A DNA stretch of 8,254 nucleotides from DAOSWM01 sp035380045. Its GTDB lineage: Bacteria; Bacteroidota; Bacteroidia; Bacteroidales; Tenuifilaceae. Below the pieces are notes generated by a model. It was not told the DNA's origin and searched no databases. It worked only from the letters and a program-made list of their open reading frames with translations. Positions 1 through 6,431 of the stretch are shown one piece after another. Position 1 is the first letter of the stretch. Each line of letters starts with the position of its first letter. Where the stretch lies: contig DAOSWM010000105.1 in assembly GCA_035380045.1 (NCBI GenBank), positions 1 through 8,254 of the forward strand, given 5' to 3'. Position numbers and translations under genes: made by a program.

Positions 1-46
1 TTTCATAATAGAAGATGCAACTAGAAAATGAATAAAAACAAATAAG

Positions 47-59
47 CAACATAATGTTG
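47..59. promoter_or_regulatory. Palindrome upstream of clpC, possible operator
   Basis: The arms CAACAT and ATGTTG form a perfect 6-bp inverted repeat around a single central A. The last three bases (TTG) are also the candidate -33 element of the clpC promoter, so a dimeric regulator bound here could block RNA polymerase. The one-base centre argues against an RNA hairpin. Six-bp arms can arise by chance in AT-rich DNA, and I do not match the site to a known regulator; it does not look like the CtsR or CIRCE operators of Firmicutes heat-shock genes. Confidence 0.3.
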
Positions 60-87
60 GTTTTTCTGTTATAGTGTAGTATTTTAG
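57..87 (+). promoter_or_regulatory. Candidate clpC promoter (Bacteroidota type)
   Basis: A TTG at 57-59 is followed after 20 bases by TATTTTAG at 80-87. This approximates the Bacteroidota housekeeping pattern, TTTG near -33 and TAnnTTTG near -7, with one mismatch in the -7 box (TTAG instead of TTTG). Transcription would start near 93-95, leaving only about a dozen untranslated bases before the clpC ATG at 106. The match is imperfect and the region is AT-rich, so this is a tentative call. Confidence 0.35.
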
Positions 88-105
88 TATCGAAAAAAGT
101 AATAT

Positions 106-2652
106 ATGAATTCGAAGTATTCAAATAAAATTAAGGAGGTACTCAGCTACAGCAAGGAAGAAGCTGTTAGGTTAGGGAACAGTTCAATTGGTACTGAGCA
201 TCTATTTTTGGGGATTCTTCGTGATGGAGAAAGCATTGCGATAACCACACTTCTTGGGCTAGGTGTTGATTTAACAGAGATGAAGAATGATATTGAGCTG
301 AAGATTAGCAATAGGCATGTTGACGTTGTTCCTGTGGATCCTGATATTATTCCTCTTTTCACCTCTGCCGAAAGAGTTCTTAAGTTAGTTGTACTCGTAG
401 CAAGAGAGATGAAAAGCGAAACAATTAACACCCTGCACTTACTCCTTGCTATACTGAAAGATGAAACGAGCATCGTAACACAGCTCCTCGAAGAAAAAAG
501 GATTGATTACGCTGTAATCATGGCTGAAGCAAGGCCAGATGTTGTTGAAACCAAGGCTGAATATTCCGACGAGGAAGAAGAACGTTCGTTTGGTTCTCCC
601 AGAAGTGGGGGTCAGCAACCTGGACAAGGGAAACCAACAAGCGACACACCTGTTCTAGATAACTTTGGAGTTGATTTAACTAAAGCGGCTGAGGAGAACA
701 GACTTGACCCAATTGTTGGGAGAGAAAAAGAGATTGAAAGAATTGCCCAGATTCTTAGTCGAAGGAAAAAGAATAACCCAATTCTAATTGGTGAACCCGG
801 AGTTGGTAAGTCAGCTATAGCCGAGGGTTTGGCAATGAGAATTGCAAAGCGGAAAGTATCTCGGGTACTATTTAACAAAAGAGTAGTTACCCTTGATCTT
901 GCTTCAATTGTTGCAGGCACAAAGTATCGTGGGCAATTTGAGGAGCGCATGAAAGCGATTCTTAACGAGCTAGCAAAAACAAACGATGTGATTCTCTTTA
1001 TAGATGAGATTCACACCATTGTTGGGGCTGGTGGCGCAACGGGTTCGCTAGATGCAGCAAATATGCTTAAACCAGCTCTCGCCAGAGGTGAACTACAGTG
1101 TATTGGTGCAACTACCCTTGACGAATACCGTGAACACATTGAAAAGGATGGTGCGTTAGAACGTAGGTTCCAGAAGGTTATGGTAGAACCCACAAGCCCT
1201 GAGGAAACCGTTGAAATTCTCAATAAAATAAAAGAACGCTACGAAGATCACCACAATGTACTATACACTCCAGAAGCGGTTGACGCATGCGTAAAACTAA
1301 CAATGCGGTACATTTCCGACAGGCACTTGCCCGACAAGGCAATTGATGCCCTAGACGAATCTGGTTCAAGAGTTCACATTTCAAACATAAAAGTACCCGA
1401 GAAAATAATTCTTCTCGAAAAGCAGATTGAGGAAGCAAAGCATGAGAAACTGAAAGCGGTTAAAAATCAGGATTTTGAATCAGCAGCAAGTTTCCGTGAT
1501 CGGGAAAAACAATTTATTGAACAGCTAGAGAAAGAGCAACAACGATGGGAGAAAGAACTTATTAAACACCGTGAAATTGTTGATGAGGAAAAGGTCGCTG
1601 AGGTTGTTGCCATGATGACTGGGGTTCCTGTTCAGCGAATTGCTCAAGCCGAAGGAACCCGCCTTCTAAAAATGGGAGAAGAACTGAAGGGACTGGTTAT
1701 TGGTCAGGATGATGCCATTGCAAAAATTGTTAAATCGATTCAACGAAATCGTGCAGGGTTGAAGGATCCCAACAAACCCATTGGAACCTTCGTGTTCCTT
1801 GGGCCTACTGGAGTTGGTAAAACACAACTTGCCAAAGTTTTGGCAAAGTATCTTTTCGATACTACTGATAACCTCATTCGAATTGATATGAGCGAGTACA
1901 TGGAGAAGTTCTCAATTTCTCGATTAGTTGGAGCTCCTCCAGGTTACATCGGCTACGAAGAAGGCGGACAACTTACCGAAAAAGTTAGGAGAAAACCATA
2001 CTCGGTTGTACTACTCGATGAGATTGAGAAAGCACACCCCGATGTATTCCATATACTACTTCAAGTGTTAGACGAAGGTCAACTTACTGATAGTTTGGGT
2101 CGTAAGGTTGATTTCAAGAACACTATAGTAATAATGACATCGAATATTGGTTCACGAGAACTTAAAGATTTTGGTCGAGGAGTTGGATTCAAATCGGGTT
2201 CTAGTGATTCTGCTGCCAATGATTACTCGAAAAGTATTATTGAGAAAGCTCTCAAGAAAGCCTTTGCTCCCGAATTTCTAAACAGAATAGATGATATCAT
2301 TATGTTCAACACGTTAACCCGTGAAAACATCCATAAAATCATCGACATTGAACTTAAAGGATTGTACGAGAGGATTCATAACCTTGGATACAAAATAGAG
2401 ATTACTCCTGAAGCGAAGGATTTTATTACCGATAAGGGTTACGATGTACAGTACGGAGCGCGTCCGCTGAAGCGTGCGATTCAGAAGTACCTTGAGGATG
2501 AGATGGCTGAAGTAATAATAAAAAGCGAGATTCAGGTTGGGGATACCATTCAGGTTGGCTTCGATAAAAAGAATGACGAAATCAAGATTAAGATATTGAA
2601 AAAAAATGGTAAAGCCAAGGAGCTAAGCGCTGGCACAGAAGAACCAGGTTAG
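106..2652 (+). CDS. clpC: ATP-dependent Clp protease ATP-binding subunit ClpC
   Basis: This is a cytoplasmic AAA+ unfoldase that feeds proteins to the ClpP peptidase. All ClpC domains are visible in 848 residues, a normal family length. A double Clp N-domain covers about residues 1-145 and is followed by a Gly/Gln/Pro-rich linker. The first ATPase ring has Walker A GEPGVGKS (229-236), pore loop KYRG and Walker B FIDE (D300/E301). A UVR-type coiled coil at about 435-490 separates ClpC from ClpA. The second ring has Walker A GPTGVGKT (566-573), pore loop GYIG, Walker B LLDE (D638/E639) and the tripeptide VGF (693-695), at the place where ClpP-dependent unfoldases carry their ClpP-docking loop. 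Both nucleotide sites look intact. There is no ctsR, mcsA or mcsB nearby, unlike the Firmicutes clpC operon. The ATG at 106 fits the N-domain start; no Shine-Dalgarno sequence is present. It appears monocistronic, ending in a strong terminator. Confidence 0.97.
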   Translation: MNSKYSNKIKEVLSYSKEEAVRLGNSSIGTEHLFLGILRDGESIAITTLLGLGVDLTEMKNDIELKISNRHVDVVPVDPDIIPLFTSAERVLKLVVLVAREMKSETINTLHLLLAILKDETSIVTQLLEEKRIDYAVIMAEARPDVVETKAEYSDEEEERSFGSPRSGGQQPGQGKPTSDTPVLDNFGVDLTKAAEENRLDPIVGREKEIERIAQILSRRKKNNPILIGEPGVGKSAIAEGLAMRIAKRKVSRVLFNKRVVTLDLASIVAGTKYRGQFEERMKAILNELAKTNDVILFIDEIHTIVGAGGATGSLDAANMLKPALARGELQCIGATTLDEYREHIEKDGALERRFQKVMVEPTSPEETVEILNKIKERYEDHHNVLYTPEAVDACVKLTMRYISDRHLPDKAIDALDESGSRVHISNIKVPEKIILLEKQIEEAKHEKLKAVKNQDFESAASFRDREKQFIEQLEKEQQRWEKELIKHREIVDEEKVAEVVAMMTGVPVQRIAQAEGTRLLKMGEELKGLVIGQDDAIAKIVKSIQRNRAGLKDPNKPIGTFVFLGPTGVGKTQLAKVLAKYLFDTTDNLIRIDMSEYMEKFSISRLVGAPPGYIGYEEGGQLTEKVRRKPYSVVLLDEIEKAHPDVFHILLQVLDEGQLTDSLGRKVDFKNTIVIMTSNIGSRELKDFGRGVGFKSGSSDSAANDYSKSIIEKALKKAFAPEFLNRIDDIIMFNTLTRENIHKIIDIELKGLYERIHNLGYKIEITPEAKDFITDKGYDVQYGARPLKRAIQKYLEDEMAEVIIKSEIQVGDTIQVGFDKKNDEIKIKILKKNGKAKELSAGTEEPG

Positions 2653-2674
2653 TACTTTTCAATTAATGCATTTG

Positions 2675-2707
2675 GAGCTTTTGAGTAAAACAAAAGCTCT
2701 TTTTTTT
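2675..2707 (+). terminator. Intrinsic terminator of clpC
   Basis: A perfect 9-bp stem, GAGCTTTTG (2675-2683) with CAAAAGCTC (2691-2699), encloses a 7-base loop and is followed directly by eight Ts (2700-2707). It begins 22 bases after the clpC stop codon. It should separate clpC from tpx, making tpx dependent on its own promoter. Confidence 0.9.
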
Positions 2708-2755
2708 AAAACAAAAGGCTTCTTTACTGGTTATTAGTATTAAACAAAAAAAAAT

Positions 2756-3271
2756 ATGACAATGCAAAGTAACGTAACCTTTGGAGGAAATCCAGTAACA
2801 CTAATTGGTAACCCAATAAATGTGGGCGATACAGCACCGAACTTCTCGGCAATTGATGGTAAATTAAATTCTGTTGGCCTTATCGATTTTAAAGGAAAGG
2901 TTAAATTAATTTCAATTTTCCCATCAATAGATACTGGTATTTGCTCAATGCAAACCCGAAAATTCAACCAGGAAGCAGCAAAATTTGGCAAAAAAGTGGC
3001 TTTTATTGCCATTTCGGCCGACTTACCTTTTGCCCTGAAACGTTTCTGCGGTGCAGAAGGAATAGATAACTTCATACCCCTTTCCGATCATAAGAACATG
3101 GATTTTGGGAATAATTACGGGTTCAATATCAAGGAATTACGTTTACTTACTCGTGGGGTACTAGTAATTGATGAGAACGACAAGGTAACCTACAAAGAAA
3201 TTGTTCCTGAAATTGGAAACGAACCTAACTACGATGCTGCAATAAAAGCGTTAGAAGATGTTTTAAGTTAG
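2756..3271 (+). CDS. tpx: Thiol peroxidase (atypical 2-Cys peroxiredoxin)
   Basis: Tpx reduces hydrogen peroxide and alkyl hydroperoxides using electrons from thioredoxin. The 171 residues match the family length (E. coli Tpx has 168). The peroxidatic site is the PSIDTGIC segment, with Pro56, Thr60 and Cys63. The resolving cysteine is Cys98 in RFCGAEG. An Arg at 133 (LTRGVLVID) sits where the family keeps its active-site arginine. The N-terminal GNPVTL strand and the preserved spacing between the two cysteines make this Tpx rather than AhpC or Bcp. There is no signal peptide, so it acts in the cytoplasm. The start could be the ATG at 2756 or the one at 2762; the second aligns slightly better with the usual N terminus. 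An A-rich run lies just upstream with no Shine-Dalgarno sequence, and I see no clear promoter consensus in the roughly 48 bases after the clpC terminator. It looks monocistronic. Confidence 0.96.
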   Translation: MTMQSNVTFGGNPVTLIGNPINVGDTAPNFSAIDGKLNSVGLIDFKGKVKLISIFPSIDTGICSMQTRKFNQEAAKFGKKVAFIAISADLPFALKRFCGAEGIDNFIPLSDHKNMDFGNNYGFNIKELRLLTRGVLVIDENDKVTYKEIVPEIGNEPNYDAAIKALEDVLS

Positions 3272-3293
3272 AGTACTAGGATTTCCATTTAGT

Positions 3294-3327
3294 ATAGTCA
3301 GGGTATAAAACTCTGGCTATTTTTTTT
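3294..3327 (+). terminator. Intrinsic terminator of tpx, overlapping the rimO end
   Basis: The stem ATAGTCAGGG (3294-3303) with CTCTGGCTAT (3311-3320) has 10 bp, including two G-T pairs, and a 7-base loop, followed by a T run to 3327. It starts 22 bases after the tpx stop. The opposing rimO gene ends inside it: the rimO stop codon (3317-3319) is in the right arm and the T run encodes its last lysines on the other strand. In the rimO direction only a weak U-rich stretch follows, so minus-strand termination here would be less efficient. Confidence 0.85.
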
Positions 3328-4618
3328 CGATAAAATCGCCATAAAGGTCGTAGTCATCAGCAGAAGTAATTTTACAAAAGTAAAAATTACCAATATTCAC
3401 ATCTTGGCGATTATTCTGTTTTATTAGAACTTCCTGATCGACTTCCGGTGAGTCGAACTCTGTTCGGCACGCATAAAAGCCACCCTCTTCCCTATCAACC
3501 ACCACCCTATATACTTGTCCTACTCGATTCTCATTAATTTCACGAGAAATATTTCGCTGAACCTCCATTAACCTTTCAACACGCTCATGCTTAACATTTT
3601 GCAGCACAGAATCGTTCAAATTTTCTGATGGTGTATTTTCTTCTGGTGAATAGGCAAAAACGCCCAAACGATCAAATCTTGATTCACTTACAAAGTTCAG
3701 CAATTCATTAAACTCTTCCTCTGTTTCACCTGGATATCCAACAAGCATCGTTGTTCGGATAGCAATGCCGGGAACCTTTGTCCGAATTTTGTTTACAAGT
3801 TCAATGGTTTCAACGTTTGAAATCCGTCTCTTCATCGATTTAAGTATTCGGTTGTTGATGTGCTGAAGAGGAATATCAAGGTACTTACAAACCTTTGGGT
3901 TTCTTGCCATAACATCAAGCAAATCATCAGGAAACCCAAACGGATAGGTGTAATGAATTCTAATCCACTCCAAACCATCGATTTGAGCAAGAGTATCGAC
4001 TAGCTCAGCAATTTTACGTTCACCGTATATATCTTTTCCATAGAAAGTAGTATCCTGAGCAATCAAAATTATTTCACGAACGCCTTCGCTAACAAGCGAT
4101 TTTGTTTGCTCAATAAGTTCCGGAATGGGTTTTGATACAAACTTTCCTCTAATAAGAGGAATTGCACAGAATGAGCATCCCCAGTTGCATCCCTCAGCAA
4201 TTTTGAGGTATGCAAAATGGTTTGGAGTTGTTAACAACCTCTTGTTGCTATTCTCAGTAGAAAAAGGAGAATTCAAATCTTGTAGGATATCTGGAAGATT
4301 ATCAACACCGTAGTAACCATCAACTTCAGGAATTTCCTTCGTCAACTCCTCCTTATACCGTTGCGAGAGGCAACCCATTACAAAAATCTTGGATATTTGT
4401 CCACTTTTTTTTGCTTCAACCAAACTTAGGATTGTGTCAATGGATTCCTCCTTTGCATCGGCTATAAAACCGCAAGTATTTACAATAACAACATCAACAT
4501 TAGGATTGTTGGAATCGTGATAAACATCCCAGCCACCTACTTGAAGTTGCTTCATAAGGTACTCGGAATCAACAATATTCTTCGAGCACCCGAGAGTAAT
4601 AACGTTTACCTTTTTCAA
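3317..4618 (-). CDS. rimO: Ribosomal protein uS12 methylthiotransferase RimO
   Basis: RimO is a radical-SAM enzyme that adds a methylthio group to a conserved aspartate of ribosomal protein uS12 (Asp89 in E. coli). The 433 residues show the full three-domain layout. The N-terminal methylthiotransferase domain holds the auxiliary iron-sulfur cluster through Cys11 (TLGCSKN), Cys49 (NTCGF) and Cys83 (MGCLS). The radical-SAM domain binds its cluster through Cys144, Cys148 and Cys151 (CNWGCSFC). A C-terminal TRAM domain covers about 365-431. The segment RTEFDSPEVDQEVLI in the TRAM domain is typical of RimO and argues against MiaB, the tRNA-modifying relative. The gene starts 38 bp after the ftsY stop and is probably co-transcribed with it. 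Its last codons lie in the tpx terminator, so the two genes converge with almost no spacer. The ATG at 4618 gives the expected N terminus. Confidence 0.96.
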   Translation of the reverse strand: MKKVNVITLGCSKNIVDSEYLMKQLQVGGWDVYHDSNNPNVDVVIVNTCGFIADAKEESIDTILSLVEAKKSGQISKIFVMGCLSQRYKEELTKEIPEVDGYYGVDNLPDILQDLNSPFSTENSNKRLLTTPNHFAYLKIAEGCNWGCSFCAIPLIRGKFVSKPIPELIEQTKSLVSEGVREIILIAQDTTFYGKDIYGERKIAELVDTLAQIDGLEWIRIHYTYPFGFPDDLLDVMARNPKVCKYLDIPLQHINNRILKSMKRRISNVETIELVNKIRTKVPGIAIRTTMLVGYPGETEEEFNELLNFVSESRFDRLGVFAYSPEENTPSENLNDSVLQNVKHERVERLMEVQRNISREINENRVGQVYRVVVDREEGGFYACRTEFDSPEVDQEVLIKQNNRQDVNIGNFYFCKITSADDYDLYGDFIEKK

Positions 4619-4656
4619 TGAATTGAAAAATTAATAAGATATTTGATTAGAATAAG

Positions 4657-5607
4657 CTAGCTGAAAAGTGAGTCGACAAACTCGAAGCGATTAAAAATCT
4701 GTAAATCGGTAACCTTTTCCCCAACGCCAATGTACTTTACAGGGATTTTAAACTGGTCAGAAATGCCAAGAACCACACCTCCTTTTGCTGTACCATCCAG
4801 CTTAGTAAGAGCAAGAGCCGAAACTTCTGTGGCTTTAGTGAACTGTTTGGCCTGTTCAAATGCATTTTGTCCAGTGCTTCCATCAAGAATTAGAAGGACC
4901 TCATGGGGTGCTGATGGGATAACCTTCTGCATTACACGTTTAATTTTAGAGAGTTCATTCATAAGGTTAACCTTATTATGCAAACGACCAGCAGTATCGA
5001 TAATAACCACATCGGCTTTGCTTGCAACTGCTGAAGATAAAGCATCATAAGCAACAGAAGCTGGATCGGACCCCATTGATTGTTTTACAATTGGTACCCC
5101 AACCCTTTCTGACCAAATAGTAAGTTGGTCAACTGCTGCAGCCCTGAATGTATCAGCAGCACCCAATAAAACCTTTTTTCCATTACTTTTAAACATGTGA
5201 GCTAACTTTCCAATAGTGGTTGTTTTTCCAACCCCATTAACTCCCACAACCATAATAACATATGGCATTCCTTCGGGAGCATCAATTGAAGTGTCAACAT
5301 CACTGGACTCGTTTTGAGCCAGCATATCAGCAATTTCTGATTTTAGTATGCTGTTTAGCTCCGTGGTGTTCATGAATTTTTCTCGAGCAACCCTTTCCTG
5401 TATCCGTTCGATAACACGTAGAGTTGTTTCAACGCCCACATCGGATGAAATGAGAACCTCTTCAAGATTATCGAGAACCTCATCATCAACCCTTGATTTA
5501 CCAGCAATAGCTCGCGATAATTTCCCAAGCAAACTTTCTTTGGTTTTTTCCAAACCTTTGTTGAGAGACTCCTTGTTTTCACGTGAAAAAAATCCAAAAA
5601 CTCCCAT
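4657..5607 (-). CDS. ftsY: Signal recognition particle receptor FtsY
   Basis: FtsY is the membrane-associated GTPase that pairs with Ffh of the signal recognition particle to deliver ribosomes making membrane proteins to the Sec translocon. The 316 residues contain only the NG core: a helical N domain to about residue 105 and a GTPase domain with G1 GVNGVGKTT (122-130), ADTFRAAA (151-158), G3 DTAGR (204-208) and G4 TKLDGTAKGG (268-277), closing on the usual GVGEKVTDL segment (295-303). The long acidic A domain of E. coli FtsY is absent, as in many other bacteria. The first residues (MGVFGFFSR) look like the short amphipathic membrane-targeting helix. The gene sits 28 bases downstream of a large hairpin that follows the ribosomal protein cluster, and 38 bp ahead of rimO. 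I see no convincing promoter in that short gap, so expression may depend on read-through or on a non-consensus promoter. Confidence 0.96.
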   Translation of the reverse strand: MGVFGFFSRENKESLNKGLEKTKESLLGKLSRAIAGKSRVDDEVLDNLEEVLISSDVGVETTLRVIERIQERVAREKFMNTTELNSILKSEIADMLAQNESSDVDTSIDAPEGMPYVIMVVGVNGVGKTTTIGKLAHMFKSNGKKVLLGAADTFRAAAVDQLTIWSERVGVPIVKQSMGSDPASVAYDALSSAVASKADVVIIDTAGRLHNKVNLMNELSKIKRVMQKVIPSAPHEVLLILDGSTGQNAFEQAKQFTKATEVSALALTKLDGTAKGGVVLGISDQFKIPVKYIGVGEKVTDLQIFNRFEFVDSLFS

Positions 5608-5635
5608 ATAAGAAACAGTTTTTGAGTTAACTATT

Positions 5636-5682
5636 ATATAGCCAAAAAGCTTCCCAATAGTTAGGAAGCTTTTTGGCTATAT
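5636..5682 (-). terminator. Large symmetric hairpin, probable terminator of the rpmB cluster
   Basis: A perfect 19-bp inverted repeat (5636-5654 with 5664-5682) encloses a 9-base loop. Its core is an AAAAAGCTTCC arm facing GGAAGCTTTTT, so the T run needed for release is built into the stem, and the element reads as a terminator on either strand. It begins 27 bases after the stop of the DUF4295 gene and ends 28 bases before the ftsY start, so it most likely ends or attenuates transcription of the ribosomal protein cluster. Confidence 0.75.
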
Positions 5683-5709
5683 CCAATATTATAATGAAAA
5701 GATGTGTAA

Positions 5710-5868
5710 TTAAATCTTTCCTTCGAAAAAATCTTTAACAACTTGGTTAGGAACCATTTCTTCCTTAAATGCGTACGCACCGGTTTTAGGTGATTTAACC
5801 ATTTTGATACACTTGGTGTTAACCCTTCCGGCACCTCTTTGCAATGTAGCAACTACTTTCTTTGCCAT
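5710..5868 (-). CDS. DUF4295 family protein, bL38-like small ribosomal protein
   Basis: This 52-residue protein begins MAKKVVATLQRG and contains KMVKSPKTGAYAFKEEMVP, the signature of the DUF4295 family. That family is found next to rpmG in Bacteroidota. From memory, a member was seen in the Flavobacterium johnsoniae large ribosomal subunit and named bL38; I cannot verify the citation here. The protein is small, lysine-rich and basic, as expected for an rRNA-binding subunit. The ATG lies 9 bp after the rpmG stop, so the genes are almost certainly co-transcribed, with rpmB first. A competing open frame at 5661-5852 in another reading frame runs through the terminator hairpin and lacks family features, so it is not the gene. 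Family membership is confident; the ribosomal role is inferred from family and context. Confidence 0.92.
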   Translation of the reverse strand: MAKKVVATLQRGAGRVNTKCIKMVKSPKTGAYAFKEEMVPNQVVKDFFEGKI

Positions 5869-5877
5869 GACTATAAA

Positions 5878-6060
5878 CTATTTAATTTCACGATGTAAGG
5901 TTACTTTACGAAGAATTGGGTTATATTTCTTCATTTCCATCCTATCAGGATGATTCTTCTTGTTTTTAGTAGTGATATACCTAGAAGTACCAGGCATTCC
6001 AGAATCTTTATGTTCTGTACACTCTAAAATAACTTGTACCCTGTTACCTTTCTTTGCCAT
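5878..6060 (-). CDS. rpmG: 50S ribosomal protein bL33
   Basis: This 60-residue basic protein matches bL33 of the large ribosomal subunit, with the diagnostic YITTKNKKNHPDRMEMKKYNP core and the KVTLHREIK tail. It is the zinc-free form: where zinc-binding paralogues have two CxxC pairs, this one has a single Cys14 (ECTEH) and NPIL in place of the second pair. The N terminus MAKKGNRVQVILEC is the usual bL33 start. It lies 11 bp after rpmB and 9 bp before the DUF4295 gene in a compact ribosomal cluster. No Shine-Dalgarno sequence precedes the ATG. Confidence 0.96.
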   Translation of the reverse strand: MAKKGNRVQVILECTEHKDSGMPGTSRYITTKNKKNHPDRMEMKKYNPILRKVTLHREIK

Positions 6061-6071
6061 TGTTTAACGCT

Positions 6072-6314
6072 TTAATAAATTTTAATAAGACCCTTTCCCT
6101 CTGCCTCTTTCAATGCAGCCTGTAATCCTTTCTTATTGATAGTTCTAATACCGGAAGTAGTAACCTTCAGGGTTACCCAACGGTTTTCCTCTTCGAGAAA
6201 GAATTTTTTAGTTACCAGGTTAGGATAAAACCTTCTCTTTGTTTTCTTGTTCGAGTGAGATACGTTATTCCCCACCATCATCCGTTTTCCGGTTATTTGA
6301 CAAATTCGTGACAT
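6072..6314 (-). CDS. rpmB: 50S ribosomal protein bL28
   Basis: This 80-residue protein is bL28, a structural component of the large ribosomal subunit. The start MSRICQITGKRMMVGNNVSHS, the KTKRRFYPNL segment and the RWVTLKVTTSGIRTINKKG core are all family hallmarks, and the length is normal. Only one cysteine (Cys5) is present, so it is not the zinc-binding form. It is the first gene of the rpmB-rpmG-DUF4295 cluster, downstream of a candidate promoter. An AAGGA sits only three bases before the ATG, too close for ordinary anti-Shine-Dalgarno pairing. Confidence 0.97.
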   Translation of the reverse strand: MSRICQITGKRMMVGNNVSHSNKKTKRRFYPNLVTKKFFLEEENRWVTLKVTTSGIRTINKKGLQAALKEAEGKGLIKIY

Positions 6315-6360
6315 CTTTCCTTACGTATTTAAAGAGTTTGATGATTTTCAAAACAGTGCG

Positions 6361-6392
6361 CAAAGAACGGAATAATTATTTAAATATCAAAA
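6361..6392 (-). promoter_or_regulatory. Candidate rpmB promoter
   Basis: Reading on the minus strand, TTTTG (6392-6388) is followed after 19 bases by GTTCTTTG (6368-6361). This fits the Bacteroidota spacing of a -33 TTTG and a -7 TAnnTTTG, but the TA of the -7 box is missing. Transcription would start near 6354, giving a leader of about 40 bases before rpmB. It sits in the only sizeable gap (111 bp) between cinA and the ribosomal cluster, where a promoter is expected. Confidence 0.4.
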
Positions 6393-6409
6393 CTTTTTTC
6401 TAATTTTTT

Positions 6410-6431
6410 CGATAATGAAAAATAATTATCG
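6410..6431 (-). repeat. Short inverted repeat over the cinA stop codon
   Basis: CGATAAT (6410-6416) and ATTATCG (6425-6431) form a perfect 7-bp stem with an 8-base loop, and the cinA stop codon lies in one arm. In the cinA direction it is followed by As rather than Ts, so it is not a standard intrinsic terminator. It might stabilise the mRNA 3' end or be a chance AT-rich repeat. Confidence 0.3.

Noticed and set aside
130..142. AAGGAGG inside the clpC coding region
   Set aside because: No start codon follows at a suitable distance in a meaningful frame, and this lineage does not rely on Shine-Dalgarno pairing.
147..1438. Several open frames of 62-112 codons on the minus strand opposite clpC
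   Set aside because: They are fully antisense to a well-conserved gene, lack recognisable domains, and read as low-complexity Ser/Leu/Thr-rich products typical of shadow frames.
2740..3075. 111-codon minus-strand frame opposite tpx
   Set aside because: It overlaps the conserved peroxidatic-site coding region antisense and has no family features.
4730..5611. Plus-strand frames opposite ftsY and an alternative minus-strand frame at 5370-5597
   Set aside because: FtsY explains the region fully, with all GTPase motifs in one uninterrupted frame, so these are shadows.
5661..5852. 63-codon minus-strand frame overlapping DUF4295
   Set aside because: It runs into the terminator hairpin and has no family resemblance, while the other frame gives an exact DUF4295-type protein.
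6315..6360. Possible autoregulatory leader structure before rpmB
   Set aside because: Only a weak TTTGA/TCAAA stem is visible; I cannot match it to a known ribosomal protein leader.
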